A stretch of DNA of 64,000 nucleotides from Streptococcus mitis. GTDB taxonomy: Bacteria; Bacillota; Bacilli; Lactobacillales; Streptococcaceae. The stretch lies in contig JAGZLW010000001.1 of assembly GCA_018364455.1 (NCBI GenBank), positions 62,001 to 126,000 of the forward strand, in the 5' to 3' direction. The first letter of the stretch is position 1. Every line of letters begins with the position of its first letter. Of this stretch, positions 1 through 9,971 are shown piece after piece. The notes under the pieces were generated by a model. That model made no database searches. It worked only from the letters and a program-made list of their open reading frames with translations, and was not told the origin of the DNA. The position numbers were made by a program, and so were the translations under genes.

Positions 1-177
1 GAGGTGCTCAGCTAAAATCTCACCATCTTCTGTCAATTCAATAAACTTGAGAGCTCCCTTCAAGACAGTAATTTTCGCCCAAGTCCCAACCTTAGTATTG
101 TGTTTCTTCTGAACAGCCTCTGGCATAGTTTCTTTAGTCCACAAGGGCATACGTTTATAGGCAACTAATTTTTCCAT
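1..177 (-). CDS. tehB: TehB-like protein, N-terminal part (runs off the left edge)
   Basis: Only the first 59 codons are inside the window; the open frame continues to base 1. The N-terminus, MEKLVAYKRMPLW, matches what I recall of the streptococcal TehB family, in which a small beta-rich domain precedes a SAM-dependent methyltransferase linked to tellurite resistance. The methyltransferase part is not visible, so the activity cannot be confirmed here. Two ATGs are possible, at 183 and 177. I chose 177 because the AGAGGA ribosome site lies about 7 bases before it and only about 2 bases before the other. It follows smpB by 15 bases and is probably the last gene of the long minus-strand operon. 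Confidence 0.7.
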   Translation of the reverse strand, partial: MEKLVAYKRMPLWTKETMPEAVQKKHNTKVGTWAKITVLKGALKFIELTEDGEILAEHL

Positions 178-192
178 TTTCATTTCCTCTTT

Positions 193-660
193 TTATCGCT
201 GATTAACAGCTTTCATCACACGCGCGATGTCACGGTTTTGCTCACGTCGCTTGATTGATTCCCGTTTATCATAGTCATGCTTCCCTTTAGCTAAACCTAA
301 AAGGAGCTTGGCATAACCATCTTTGATATAGACTTTAAGAGGAACCAGCGTCATTCCTGTCCCTTTGGTCTCTTGTTCCAACTTTTGGATTTGCTTTTTA
401 TGGAGCAGGAGTTTACGACGACGTTCTGGTTCTTGGTTCCAGATATTGCCCTCTTCGTAAGGCGCGATATGAACATTGCTCAACCAGACTTCTCCATTTT
501 TTACTTGGGCAAAGCCATCCTTGAGATTGATTCGAGCTGCTCGTACACTCTTGATTTCAGTTCCAGTCAGGACCATCCCTGCCTCTAGCGTATCTACGAT
601 TGTATAGTCGTGACGCGCCTTTTTATTTTGTGCGACGACCTTTCCCTCGCCCTTTGCCAT
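193..660 (-). CDS. smpB: SsrA-binding protein SmpB (trans-translation)
   Basis: SmpB binds tmRNA and delivers it to ribosomes stalled on broken mRNAs, so that the nascent chain is tagged and the ribosome freed. The 155-residue length is normal. The family core is visible ([24 protein letters not shown] near residues 15-38, split here as [14 protein letters not shown] then [10 protein letters not shown]), as is the basic C-terminal tail with [15 protein letters not shown], which is the decoding-centre helix. A GGAG site sits 7 bases before the ATG. Its start lies 38 bases inside the 3' end of rnr. That coupling makes sense, because RNase R degrades the defective mRNA during SmpB-tmRNA rescue. 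The tmRNA gene itself is not in the window. Confidence 0.97.
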
Positions 661-2977
661 GTTTGGCTCCTTTCTTAGCTACTTCCTTATAAAAAGGTTT
701 CTTTCCTTTTTTCTTCTTGTCTTTTTGTGAATGCTTGCGCTTATCATTTGAGCGTCCTGATTTTCTCTTGTCTTCTTTCTTATCTGAACGACGATTTGAA
801 CCACGCCCTCTGTCACTACGATTAGACTGTTTCAAGCCTTTTTCAATCACATCAAATTCACTTGGGATATATGAGAAGTCAATTTCACCCGTCAGCTTGT
901 CGGCTCTTTCAACTCGGATACGAATCTGTTGCCCTACACGGAAGGTTGTTCCTGATTTTTCCCCACGAAGAGTCAAATCACGTTCATTGAAATGATAAAA
1001 TTCAGGTAGATTAGTGATGTGAATCAAGCCTTCAACTGTGTTCGGCAATTCGACAAAGAGACCAAACTTGACAATGCTGGATACAACCGCATCGTATTCT
1101 TCACCTACGTATTCTTCCATGTACTCAGCCTTTTTCATGGCTTCGACTTCACGCTCAGCCTCGATGGCACGACGCTCACGGTTGGAAGACTGGGTAGCAA
1201 TCTCTGGAATCACTTGCTCAAAATGCTCTGCTATTTCCTTAGAACGGCCGTAATCCCGAATCATACGGTGAACAAGAAGGTCTGGATAACGACGAATCGG
1301 ACTAGTAAAGTGAGTATAATAATCAGCCGCTAATCCATAGTGGCCGTGATTGTGCTCTGAATAGCGAGCCTGCTGCATGGATCGAAGAAGCATCATGGAC
1401 AATACATCTGCATAAGGTTCTCCCTCAACAGTACGCATGATGTCTTGAAGGGCCTCCTGGCTAATCTCACTGGCAGTCCCATAAATGCGCAAGCCAAAAC
1501 TCGAAGCATAATCAATAAACTTCTGAACTTTTTCAGCCTTTGGCTCCTCGTGAATTCGATAGATGAAAGGCAAATCCAGCTTGCTAAAATGCTCGGCAAC
1601 TGTTTCATTGGCCATCAACATAAAGGACTCAATCATGCGCTCGGCAACACCACGCTGACGAAGAACGATATCAACAGGCTTACCTTGCTTGTCCACTAAA
1701 ATCTTAGCTTCATTGGTATCAAAATTGAGGGCTCCACGTTTCACTCGCATGTTTTCTAAAGTTTCATGGAGCTTGGCCATGAGTTCGATACTTGGTACAA
1801 TTTTCTGATATTCTTGTCTTTTTTCCTCGTCGCCAGCTAGGATATCATTGACATCGCTATAGGTCATACGAAAACTGGTCTTGATAACTGTTTGTGTAAT
1901 AGTGTAGTTGATCACACGACCATGTTTATCAATCTCCATAATAGCAGATTGGGTCAAGCGGTCCACTTGCGGGTTAAGTGAGCAAATTCCATTTGATAGG
2001 CGTTCTGGAAGCATTGGGACCACACGGTCCGTCACATAGACAGAAGTCGCACGGTTAAGGGCTTCCTTGTCCAGGGCAGAGCCTTCCGTCACATAGTAGG
2101 AAACGTCTGCGATGTGAACTCCAAGTTCGATATTTCCATTTTTCAATGGTTTAATATGAACTGCGTCATCCAAGTCCTTAGCATCTGCACCATCAATGGT
2201 AAAGATAATCTCATCTCGTAGATCAAGACGACCTTCCATATCTTTTTCAGATGGAGCATCCGGTACTTTTTCTGCTTCCTTGATAACAGCCTCTGGAAAT
2301 TCAGAGACAATATCCATAGACTCCAAAACTTCCAAGACATCAATCCCAGCATCCGTTGAATGCCCCACCACATCGAGAACACTCGCGACAAAGAAATCAT
2401 GTTTCTTGCTTGGGTATTTATCGATAAAGACCTTGAGAACTTCGGTTCCCTCTAGTTTTAGAGCTGGTTTCTTCACATAAATCGGTTGACTGATTTTCTG
2501 ATTCTTTGAACGAATATAGCCAGCATACTTGGGCTTTTCCTGATCTAGAACGATTGGTCCAACAACAGTTGTCAAACTGTGTTCTAAGATATCAATAATT
2601 TTTGCTTCGGCAGCTGTTCCCTTGCTGCGGTCAGCTACTTTCTTGATGACGACCTCAACGGTATCACCATCAATAGCATAGTAGACATCGTTTTTTCCTA
2701 CAAAAAGGTCGTCCTCTTCCCCTTCCAGACTAACAAATCCAAAGCCATTTTTATGAGCATGAAAAATCCCCTTGAGAGTAATCTCATGTTTTTTCTTGAC
2801 TTCCAAGGTCAGACTTCCATCTTCTTCAAAGCGAATCTGGTGTTTTCTTTCCATTAGGGACAAGGTTTTAATCAACTCACGAAAATCCTTGGAACCGTCT
2901 TTTCCCAAAGCCTGAGCCAAGTCATTGACAGTCACCTTTCCCTTGTCTTGTAAATATTCTTTTATTCTATCTTTCAT
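623..2977 (-). CDS. rnr: Ribonuclease R
   Basis: This is a processive 3'-5' exoribonuclease that can digest structured RNA and takes part in RNA quality control. The 784 residues show the family order. A winged-helix-like N-terminus covers roughly residues 1-70. Cold-shock domains follow, with the stretch [14 protein letters not shown]. The RNB catalytic domain has the acidic cluster [13 protein letters not shown] near residue 263. The C-terminal S1 domain includes [19 protein letters not shown], followed by a lysine/arginine-rich tail of about 70 residues typical of RNase R. No strong ribosome site is visible; AGAAAG lies 5 bases upstream. The 3' end overlaps smpB by 38 bases. secG lies 101 bases upstream in the same direction, with no obvious terminator between them. 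Confidence 0.97.
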
Positions 2978-3078
2978 ATTTTCTTTCTAGATTTTTTTAT
3001 TTTCTTTTACTGTAAAACCTTCTCAAACATCATTTAAAAATAAAAAGAGGCAAAGACCTAGTCCTGCCCATTATTTTC

Positions 3079-3312
3079 TTATCTACTTGATAATACCGTC
3101 AATGCTAAGGCAATGGCTAGCCAGAAAAAGACTAAAATCCCTGTCAAACGCTGCATTACAGCTTCAAAACCGCGTGCTTTACTGCGTTCAAACAAATCAC
3201 CTGAGCTGGCATCAAATACATTGCTGGATTGATTTTTGGTTGGTTGCATGAAAATCGCAATCACAATCACAACAGATAATACTAATAAAATGGTTAATAA
3301 TAGGTTATACAT
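3079..3312 (-). CDS. secG: Preprotein translocase subunit SecG
   Basis: SecG is a small membrane subunit of the SecYEG channel that assists SecA-driven export. The 77 residues form two hydrophobic segments, about 3-23 (LLLTILLVLSVVIVIAIFMQ) and about 55-75, joined by a polar loop containing SSGDLFERSKARGFEAVMQR. This is the SecG signature in Firmicutes. AAGGAG lies 7 bases before the ATG. A possible extended -10 (TGGTAAAAT) lies in the 39-base gap after rpmG, so secG-rnr-smpB may also have its own promoter. Confidence 0.95.
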   Translation of the reverse strand: MYNLLLTILLVLSVVIVIAIFMQPTKNQSSNVFDASSGDLFERSKARGFEAVMQRLTGILVFFWLAIALALTVLSSR

Positions 3313-3351
3313 ATCAAACTCCTTAAAATCCCTATTATTTTACCATAAAAT

Positions 3352-3501
3352 CTACTTAGATTCAAGATGTAGGGTTACTTTTCTTTCCTTGGGACAATAC
3401 TTTAAAACCTCGATCTTGTCTGGATGGGTTTTTGAATTTTTACTGGTTAGGTAATTGATACTGCCACAAGAGGAGCATTTGAGATTAATTTTTACTCGCA
3501 C
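3352..3501 (-). CDS. rpmG: Ribosomal protein L33 (bL33), atypical zinc motif
   Basis: A 49-codon gene with a GTG start whose G is also the last base of the pmrA stop codon. AGGA sits 6 bases upstream of the GTG. The product begins [12 protein letters not shown] and ends LHLESK, which is the bL33 family of the large subunit. Zinc-binding L33 proteins carry two CxxC pairs. Here Cys9, Cys12 and Cys36 are present but the fourth position is Glu39 (CPKE instead of CPxC), so the zinc site is incomplete or changed. Bacteria often keep a zinc and a zinc-free L33 paralogue; this copy looks intermediate. It sits between pmrA and secG in the operon. Confidence 0.9.
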
Positions 3502-4700
3502 TAGATTTCCTTTACTTTTAATAATGTTCGAAATTGAAGAAGGTTAAAGAGACAACTAAAGGCAACACAAAGGCTTGTCGCATAAAAGACAGCATGGTAG
3601 CCAAATTGACCTGCTACTGCAGAACCTGCCATGGGACCAACAACACCTCCCAGATAAAAGAATACCTGATTGAAGGCAAAGACCCTCGAAATGCCGGCTT
3701 TGGGAGTCATTTTGCTGAGTAGGGCATTAACCCCGGGAATCAAGGCACCGGTTCCCAATCCAAAGAGGAAACGATAGAGTCCTAGTTGAAGGGGGCTAGA
3801 GGCATTAGCACAGAGGAGATAGATGATGACTGAATAAAACTGGGCGACAACCAAGAGGCGATGGTTGCCCACCTTGTCACCTAGCTTTCCCATAACTCCT
3901 GCACTCATCATACTGGAAAAGCCCATACTGGATACAATCAAACCAGAGACAAAAAGAAGATTCTCTGTCTGGCCTAAGTCGCGTACATAAAGAGCTAAGA
4001 TAGGGCCGATTGATTGGGCTGAAAATTGGATGACAAAACTGGTCAGAAAGAGGTTGACCAAAAGATAGGGATATTTAACTGATGTAAACAATTCCTTTGT
4101 TGGAATGGCCTTTTCCTTGGCTACTGGTTGAAAATCTTCCTTGATAAAGCAAATAGTTAAAACAGCAGCTAAGAATAGAAAACTACCAACCAGTAAGAAA
4201 ACAGTACGAATGCCAAATAATTCTGCGATAAAGCCACCAATAAAGGGACCCGTTAGAGTACCTGCAACTACGCCTGTAGACAAAGTACCTAAGGCAGTTC
4301 CTGATTTCTCCTTTGGAACCTGACTGGCTATCAAGGCCGTTGCATTGGGAACAAAACCCGCAAATACACCATTCAGTAAACGAAGAAAGATTAACCAATA
4401 AATATTTGGCACAAAAGCCAATCCTCCCATAGTGATAGTCATGGCTAGGCCAGCTCGAATCATCATGGGTTTTCGACCGTATTTGTCAGCAAGAATGCCC
4501 CAGATAGGAGAGAAAAGTGCTGCAGAAATGGCAGAGACAGAAATAGCTAAACCTGCATAAAAAGCAGCTTGATCACTTCTTACACCCAGATTTTCCACAA
4601 AGATGGGCATAAAAGGCACAACCAAAGAAATACTGGCTCCAGTCAGAAAATTACCAAACCAGGCAATGCGCAGATTATCCTTCCAGTTAATCTCTGTCAT
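3501..4700 (-). CDS. pmrA: Multidrug efflux protein PmrA (major facilitator superfamily)
   Basis: A proton-driven drug exporter; in pneumococcus PmrA exports fluoroquinolones and dyes. The 399 residues contain about 12 hydrophobic segments. The MFS motif between helices 2 and 3 ([13 protein letters not shown]) and the efflux-type motif in helix 5 ([14 protein letters not shown]) are both visible. An upstream ATG would add 23 residues, but the start at 4700 ([10 protein letters not shown]) has a GGGAGG site that lies inside the end of coaE, and it gives the family length. One base separates the coaE stop from this ATG, so translation is probably coupled. Confidence 0.93.
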
Positions 4701-4701
4701 C

Positions 4702-5292
4702 TTAGCTACCTCCCTCAAGAAGGATAGGCACCTGAGTGAGAAGCTGGTCCTGATTGCCATTGTTGTCAAGAATATGGCTGGCCAAATCTTTCTTTTTTTC
4801 TAAAGGCCACTGGGCTGCCAGACGAGACTCGGCTTCATCCTTGGACAGCTGGTCCCTTTTCATTAGACGTTCTACTTGGACATCTCGGTCCACATAGACC
4901 AACCAAGTCTCATCAAACCAAGAGACGTAGTCCTGCTCAAAAAGTAGGGGAATATCCATGAAGAAAATCTCTTCTGTCTGAGCAAACCGGTCTCTCAACC
5001 TAGCTAACTCCTCACGGATAATCTTTCCTTGGATTCGCTTAGACCATTCCTGTTCTTCAGGATTTGAAAAGATAAGACTAGCTAGAATAGGGCGATTAAG
5101 TTCTCCGTTTTCAAGGATGATTTCTTGCCCAAAGTGCTGGACTAGAGCCTCAAACAGACGACCACCAGGTTTCTGTAGTTGGTGGACGACTGCGTCGGCA
5201 TCCACTACTTGAAAGCCTTGCTTTCTTAGAAAATTTGTCACAGTGGACTTACCTGAGGCAATTCCCCCAGTGATTCCGATGATTTTTCCCAT
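4702..5292 (-). CDS. coaE: Dephospho-CoA kinase
   Basis: Catalyses the last step of coenzyme A synthesis, phosphorylating the 3'-hydroxyl of dephospho-CoA with ATP. The 196 residues start MGKIIGITGGIASGKST, which carries the P-loop GGIASGKST. The substrate region VVDADAVVHQLQ and the conserved stretch FFMDIPLLFE are also visible. The longer frame adding nine residues was rejected because this ATG overlaps the mutM stop by one base (TGATG) and is the conserved family start. It is the second half of a mutM-coaE pair common in lactobacilli and streptococci. Confidence 0.96.
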   Translation of the reverse strand: MGKIIGITGGIASGKSTVTNFLRKQGFQVVDADAVVHQLQKPGGRLFEALVQHFGQEIILENGELNRPILASLIFSNPEEQEWSKRIQGKIIREELARLRDRFAQTEEIFFMDIPLLFEQDYVSWFDETWLVYVDRDVQVERLMKRDQLSKDEAESRLAAQWPLEKKKDLASHILDNNGNQDQLLTQVPILLEGGS

Positions 5293-6116
5293 CAGCCCCT
5301 CCTTTGGCACTGAGGACAAAAGTGAGTTCCTCGTCCGCCTAGTTGGATTTTCTCAATGATGGTACCACAGCGTACACATTCTTGACCAGCCTTGTCATAG
5401 ACCTGATGAAAATTCTGCATGGTTCCATCTTCCCCAAAGGCATTGGTATAGGTCCGAATGGTGGAACCACCTTTTTCAACAGCCTGTCCCAATACAGCAA
5501 TGGTCTGGTCATGAATGGCAGTCGCTTCTGCTACTGTCAAAGTCTGAGAAGGACTTGCTGGATGAACCTGAGCTCGCCAGAGAACCTCATCCACATAGAT
5601 ATTGCCAAGTCCAGCTACCAAAGTCTGGTCTAGGAGATGGGATTTGATAGGCTTTTTGGACTTGGCAAGGGCAGCTTGAAAGACCTGCAAATCAAAATCC
5701 TGCTCTCTTGGTTCAGGCCCTAATTTTTTAGAAATAAAGTAGGCGTCTAAAAGGTCAGGAGCCAAGAGTTCCATAGTACCAAATTTACGTACATCCTCAT
5801 AAACAAGTATCCCACCATCCTCAAATTGGAAGAAAACATGGGCATGCTTGCGTTCAGGTGCTTGGTCTGGATAGTAAAAATACTTGCCCTCCATCCGCAG
5901 ATGGGAAATCAAGACCTTGTCTGTCATGTAGAAAAGCAAATATTTGCCACGGCGTCCCATTGACTCAACAACTTGACCAGGCACTTCCTTTCGAAACTCG
6001 TCCAAATCTGTCTTAATCATCTTGGGATAGCGAATATCAATGCTAGAAATCTTTTTACCCAAAATCAATTTTTCTAAGCCACATCGAACGGTTTCAACCT
6101 CAGGTAATTCAGGCAT
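5292..6116 (-). CDS. mutM: Formamidopyrimidine-DNA glycosylase (Fpg)
   Basis: Removes 8-oxoguanine and formamidopyrimidines from DNA and nicks the abasic site. The 274 residues start MPELPEVETV. The proline after the removed methionine is the catalytic nucleophile and the following Glu is also catalytic, which fixes the start at 6116 rather than 14 codons upstream. AAGGAGGA precedes this ATG. A C-terminal zinc finger is complete (C-V-R-C near residue 244 and C-P-Q-C near the end). Lysine in the LMMIK-like N-terminal loop and the helix-two-turn-helix GLGNIYVDEVL are present. Confidence 0.96.
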   Translation of the reverse strand: MPELPEVETVRCGLEKLILGKKISSIDIRYPKMIKTDLDEFRKEVPGQVVESMGRRGKYLLFYMTDKVLISHLRMEGKYFYYPDQAPERKHAHVFFQFEDGGILVYEDVRKFGTMELLAPDLLDAYFISKKLGPEPREQDFDLQVFQAALAKSKKPIKSHLLDQTLVAGLGNIYVDEVLWRAQVHPASPSQTLTVAEATAIHDQTIAVLGQAVEKGGSTIRTYTNAFGEDGTMQNFHQVYDKAGQECVRCGTIIEKIQLGGRGTHFCPQCQRRG

Positions 6117-6164
6117 AAGTCCTCCTTCTGTAAAAACAAGAAGCAGGCATGAGCCCACCTCTAC

Positions 6165-7064
6165 TTAGTATTCTTTTTCATTATAGCCAAAGTCAGCCAA
6201 ATCTAGCTTTTTATCGCGCCAGTTTTTCTTGACCTTGACCCAGGTTTCTAGGAAGACCTTGTCTCCTAGCATGAGTTCGATATCACGACGGGCCATGCTA
6301 CCGATTTTCTTAAGCATAGCGCCACCTTTACCGATGATAATCCCTTTTTGGCTATCGCGCTCGACCATGATGGTTGCACGGATGTGAACCTTGTCTGTCT
6401 CTTCATCTCGTTTCATCGAATCAACCACTACAGCAACTGAGTGAGGAATCTCTTCACGAGTTAGATGCAAGACTTTCTCGCGAACCATTTCTGAAACCAA
6501 GAAACGTTCTGGATGGTCTGTAATTTGATCAGACGGGAAATATTGGAAACCTTCGTCCAGATTTTCACTCAAAATATCCACTAGACGAGAGACGTTATTC
6601 CCTTGAAGAGCTGAGATTGGAACGATTTCCTTAAAGTCCATTTGATTACGAAAATCATCAATCTGAGACAAAAGCTGGTCTGGATGAACCTTGTCAATCT
6701 TGTTCACCACCAAAATCACAGGAACCTTAGCAGCCTTGAGACGCTCGATAATCATATCGTCTCCCTTACCACGCGCCTCATCCGCAGGTACCATAAATAG
6801 AACTGTATCCACTTCACGAAGGGTGCTGTAGGCAGACTCAACCATGAAATCCCCAAGGGCTGTTTTAGGCTTGTGAATCCCTGGTGTATCGATAAAGATA
6901 ATCTGCTCCTTATCGGTCGTGTAAATTCCCATAATTTTGTTGCGCGTTGTCTGCGCCTTGTCACTCATGATGGCAATCTTTTGCCCCATAACGTGATTTA
7001 AAAAAGTTGACTTCCCAACATTGGGACGTCCTAAAATGGCTACAAAGCCTGATTTAAAAGTCAT
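6165..7064 (-). CDS. era: GTPase Era (16S rRNA maturation)
   Basis: Era is an essential GTPase that binds the 3' end of 16S rRNA and helps 30S assembly. The 299 residues have the G1 loop GRPNVGKST at about 12-20, G3 DTPGIHKP, G4 NKID and G5 SAL, followed by a KH RNA-binding domain with [14 protein letters not shown]. The ATG has AAGAGGA 4-5 bases upstream. It lies between dgkA and mutM. The neighbouring ybeY also acts on the 16S rRNA 3' end, so this part of the operon is a ribosome-maturation block. Confidence 0.97.
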   Translation of the reverse strand: MTFKSGFVAILGRPNVGKSTFLNHVMGQKIAIMSDKAQTTRNKIMGIYTTDKEQIIFIDTPGIHKPKTALGDFMVESAYSTLREVDTVLFMVPADEARGKGDDMIIERLKAAKVPVILVVNKIDKVHPDQLLSQIDDFRNQMDFKEIVPISALQGNNVSRLVDILSENLDEGFQYFPSDQITDHPERFLVSEMVREKVLHLTREEIPHSVAVVVDSMKRDEETDKVHIRATIMVERDSQKGIIIGKGGAMLKKIGSMARRDIELMLGDKVFLETWVKVKKNWRDKKLDLADFGYNEKEY

Positions 7065-7080
7065 AATTTCCTCTTACTGT

Positions 7081-7476
7081 TTAAAATAATAAATCCCAGA
7101 TTCGTGGGAGAAAAATCAATGCGCCTGTTAAGGCTGCGAAAAGAGAGACCACTAATACCGCGCCAGCTGCCATATCCTTGGCATTTTTAGCCAGCATGGA
7201 AAAGTGATAGTGACTGGCCAAATCCACCACATTTTCGATAGCAGAATTGATAATCTCAAAAGCTACCACCAAGAAAATGCTCAATAGGAGAAAGAGCCAT
7301 TCGATTCGTGACACCTGAAAAACAAAACCTGCAAGGATGACCACTAGAGCCGTCACTGCATGTTTTCGCATATTGCGTTCTTCCTTGATAGCAGTAAAAA
7401 TCCCTGTGATGGCAAATTCTAAACTGGCTATCAGGTCACGATTTTTCCATTTTCGTTTATTGTCTTGTGAGTCCAT
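7081..7476 (-). CDS. dgkA: Undecaprenol / diacylglycerol kinase, DgkA family
   Basis: In Gram-positive bacteria this small membrane kinase phosphorylates undecaprenol, feeding the lipid carrier for cell-wall synthesis. The 131 residues show three hydrophobic helices (about 40-57, 61-80 and 105-128) and the conserved active-site stretch [14 protein letters not shown] glutamate/asparagine-rich N-terminal amphipathic segment ([14 protein letters not shown]) precedes them. The start lies 20 bases inside ybeY. Substrate preference cannot be read from the sequence; undecaprenol is assumed from known streptococcal members. Confidence 0.93.
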   Translation of the reverse strand: MDSQDNKRKWKNRDLIASLEFAITGIFTAIKEERNMRKHAVTALVVILAGFVFQVSRIEWLFLLLSIFLVVAFEIINSAIENVVDLASHYHFSMLAKNAKDMAAGAVLVVSLFAALTGALIFLPRIWDLLF

Positions 7477-7954
7477 AGGCTGTCAAAATTTCTTCTTGTA
7501 AACCGAACATCTCCGCTTCTTCTTCTGGAGTGTAGTGATCATAGCCGTTGATATGTAAAAAGCCGTGTACTGCCAAGAAGCCCATCTCACGCTCAAAGCT
7601 GTGACCATATTCCTCGGCCTGCTCATGAGCCTTATCGATAGAGATGAATAGTTCCCCAATATAGGCATCAAACTCAGACATCATCTCTGCCAATTCCGGA
7701 TTTTCAAGTAAATCCTCTTCGTCAAAGGCAATTTCCAACTCTGGTTTATACTCAAGGCTGATAACATCTGTTGGACGGTCCGTGTCACGGTACTCCAGAT
7801 TGAGTTCATGACTACGCTCATTAGTCACAAAGGTGACTGCCATTTCCTTGTCTTCTTTTCCTAATTTTTGGGCTGCAAATTCCAAAATTTCTTGGGTTTG
7901 TTGCAACATTTCTTTTGAAACTTGACCAGTTTCATCTACCATTTCAATATACAT
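7457..7954 (-). CDS. ybeY: Endoribonuclease YbeY
   Basis: A metal-dependent endoribonuclease involved in 16S rRNA 3' maturation and 70S quality control. The 165 residues contain the UPF0054 zinc motif [11 protein letters not shown] (three His ligands) near residue 130. The conserved DVISLEY and YIGELFIS stretches also mark the family. It is the first gene of the operon; a promoter is visible just upstream. The gene overlaps dgkA by 20 bases and is followed by era, a conserved and functionally sensible order. Confidence 0.95.
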   Translation of the reverse strand: MYIEMVDETGQVSKEMLQQTQEILEFAAQKLGKEDKEMAVTFVTNERSHELNLEYRDTDRPTDVISLEYKPELEIAFDEEDLLENPELAEMMSEFDAYIGELFISIDKAHEQAEEYGHSFEREMGFLAVHGFLHINGYDHYTPEEEAEMFGLQEEILTAYGLTRQ

Positions 7955-7983
7955 GTACTTCTCGTTTCTCTTTACTTGGCTTT

Positions 7984-7992
7984 ATTATACCA
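7984..7992 (-). promoter_or_regulatory. Extended -10 promoter of the ybeY operon
   Basis: On the minus strand the sequence reads TGGTATAAT, a full extended -10 element, about 30 bases upstream of the ybeY ATG. No convincing -35 is seen. It likely drives the long ybeY-to-tehB run, and it stands back to back with the pavA promoter. Confidence 0.6.
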
Positions 7993-8022
7993 CATTTCCA
8001 TGATTTTATTCTACCTTTTTGA

Positions 8023-8028
8023 TATAAT
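8023..8028 (+). promoter_or_regulatory. -10 box upstream of pavA
   Basis: TATAAT 31 bases before the pavA ATG on the plus strand. The -35 region is weak. It is divergent from the ybeY promoter with the -10 boxes only about 35 bases apart, so the two transcription units could interfere with each other. Confidence 0.5.
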
Positions 8029-8058
8029 ACTATGGAATACAATCACAAGGAGAGAACG

Positions 8059-9714
8059 ATGTCATTTGACGGATTTTTTTTACATCATATGGTTGAGGAA
8101 TTGCGAAGAGAGTTAGTGAATGGTCGCATTCAGAAAATCAATCAGCCTTTTGAACAAGAGTTGGTCTTGCAAATCCGCAGCAATCGTCAAAGCCATCGCC
8201 TGCTCCTTTCTGCTCACCCAGTTTTTGGACGCATTCAACTGACCCAAACGACTTTTGAAAATCCTGCCCAACCTTCTACCTTTATCATGGTTTTGAGAAA
8301 ATATTTGCAGGGTGCCCTGATTGAGTCGATTGAGCAAGTGGAAAATGACCGTATTGTGGAAATTACAGTTTCCAATAAAAACGAGATTGGAGACCATATC
8401 CAGGCTACCTTGATTATCGAAATTATGGGGAAACACAGTAATATTCTACTGGTTGATAAAAGTAGCCACAAAATCCTCGAAGTCATCAAACATGTTGGCT
8501 TTTCACAAAATAGCTACCGTACCTTGCTTCCTGGGTCGACCTACATCGCTCCGCCAAGTACGGAATCTCTCAATCCTTTTACTATCAAGGACGAGAAACT
8601 CTTTGAAATCCTGCAAACACAGGAAACGACAGCTAAAAATCTTCAAAACCTCTTTCAAGGTCTGGGACGCGATACGGCAAATGAATTGGAAAAGATTCTG
8701 GTTAGTGATAAACTTTCCACTTTCCGAAACTTTTTCAATCAAGAAACCAAACCATGCTTGACTGAGACTTCCTTCAGTCCAGTTCCTTTTGCAAATCAGG
8801 TGGGAGAGCCTTTTGCCAGTCTTTCTGATTTGTTGGACACCTACTATAAGGATAAGGCTGAGCGCGACCGCGTCAAACAGCAAGCCAGTGAACTCATTCG
8901 TCGTGTTGAAAATGAACTTCAGAAAAACCGCCACAAACTTAAAAAACAGGAAAAAGAGTTACTAGCGACAGACAACGCTGAAGAATTTCGCCAAAAAGGA
9001 GAATTGCTAACAACCTTCCTCCACCAAGTACCTAACGACCAAAATCAGGTTATCTTAGAAAACTACTATACCAACCAACCTATCACGATTGCGCTTGATA
9101 AGGCTCTGACTCCCAACCAGAATGCCCAACGCTACTTTAAACGGTATCAGAAATTAAAAGAAGCTGTCAAATACTTGACTGATCTGATTGAGGAAACCAA
9201 GGCAACTATTCTCTATTTGGAAAGTGTAGAAACCGTCCTCAACCAAGCTAGACTGGAAGAAATCGCTGAAATCCGTGAAGAATTGATTCAAACAGGTTTT
9301 ATCCGCAGAAGACAACGGGAGAAAATCCAGAAACGCAAAAAACCAGAACAATATCTAGCAAGCGATGGCAAAACCATCATCTATGTCGGCCGAAACAACC
9401 TACAAAACGAGGAGCTAACCTTTAAAATGGCCCGCAAGGAAGAACTTTGGTTCCATGCCAAGGACATTCCTGGAAGCCACGTTGTCATCTCAGGCAATCT
9501 TGATCCATCTGATGAAGTCAAGACAGACGCAGCAGAGTTGGCTGCCTACTTCTCGCAAGGTCGCCTGTCAAATCTGATCCAGGTAGATATGATTGAAGTC
9601 AAGAAACTCAACAAACCAACTGGTGGAAAACCAGGCTTTGTCACTTACACAGGACAAAAGACCCTCCGCGTCACACCAGACCCCGAAAAAATTACATCCA
9701 TGAAAAAATCCTGA
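8059..9714 (+). CDS. pavA: Fibronectin-binding protein PavA / RqcH-type NFACT protein
   Basis: PavA was described in pneumococcus as a fibronectin-binding adhesion and virulence factor without a signal peptide. The family (NFACT, RqcH) also works in ribosome-associated quality control. The 551 residues show an NFACT-N domain (start MSFDGFFLHHMVEEL), a central coiled coil around residues 265-320 (KQQASELIRRVENELQKN), and a C-terminal NFACT-R domain with ARKEELWFHAKDIPGSHV. The start at 8059 has AAGGAGAG and replaces a frame 9 codons longer. There is no signal peptide or LPXTG. The stop codon lies inside the terminator stem. Confidence 0.95.
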   Translation: MSFDGFFLHHMVEELRRELVNGRIQKINQPFEQELVLQIRSNRQSHRLLLSAHPVFGRIQLTQTTFENPAQPSTFIMVLRKYLQGALIESIEQVENDRIVEITVSNKNEIGDHIQATLIIEIMGKHSNILLVDKSSHKILEVIKHVGFSQNSYRTLLPGSTYIAPPSTESLNPFTIKDEKLFEILQTQETTAKNLQNLFQGLGRDTANELEKILVSDKLSTFRNFFNQETKPCLTETSFSPVPFANQVGEPFASLSDLLDTYYKDKAERDRVKQQASELIRRVENELQKNRHKLKKQEKELLATDNAEEFRQKGELLTTFLHQVPNDQNQVILENYYTNQPITIALDKALTPNQNAQRYFKRYQKLKEAVKYLTDLIEETKATILYLESVETVLNQARLEEIAEIREELIQTGFIRRRQREKIQKRKKPEQYLASDGKTIIYVGRNNLQNEELTFKMARKEELWFHAKDIPGSHVVISGNLDPSDEVKTDAAELAAYFSQGRLSNLIQVDMIEVKKLNKPTGGKPGFVTYTGQKTLRVTPDPEKITSMKKS

Positions 9715-9737
9715 TTTTACTTGAAATCAGGATTTTT
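9704..9737 (+). terminator. Rho-independent terminator of pavA
   Basis: The stem AAAAATCCTGATTT / AAATCAGGATTTTT has a short loop. The pavA stop codon (9712-9714) is inside the left arm. The hairpin also has A/T runs on both sides, so it may stop transcription from the lytB side as well. Confidence 0.8.
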
Positions 9738-9741
9738 AACT

Positions 9742-9940
9742 TATACTCAATGAAAATCAAAGAGCAAACTAGGAAGCTAGCCGCAGGTTGCTCAAAGCAC
9801 TGCTTTGAGGTTGGAGATAAGACTGACGAAGTCAGCTCAAAACACTGTTTTGAGGTTGCAGATAGAACTGACAAAGTCAGTAACCATATATAATCCAAGG
9901 CGACGTTGACGTGGTTTGAAGAGATTTTCGAAGAGCATTA
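9742..9940 (-). repeat. BOX repeat element (boxA-boxB-boxC)
   Basis: Read on the minus strand it begins with a boxA-like part (CGTCAACGTCGCCTTGG), continues with two boxB-type units built on TGACTT.GTCAGT and CTCAAA.CA.TG.TTTGAG, and ends with boxC (CTTTGATTTTCATTGAGTAT). This is the dispersed pneumococcal/mitis BOX family, which folds into a stable stem. It sits between the convergent pavA and lytB genes. Confidence 0.88.
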
Positions 9941-9971
9941 CTACTCACTCAAATCATATCCAATTATAGGA

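Noticed and set aside
8503..8934. A 143-codon minus-strand frame opposite pavA
   Set aside because: Shadow of pavA; no ribosome site, no family resemblance.
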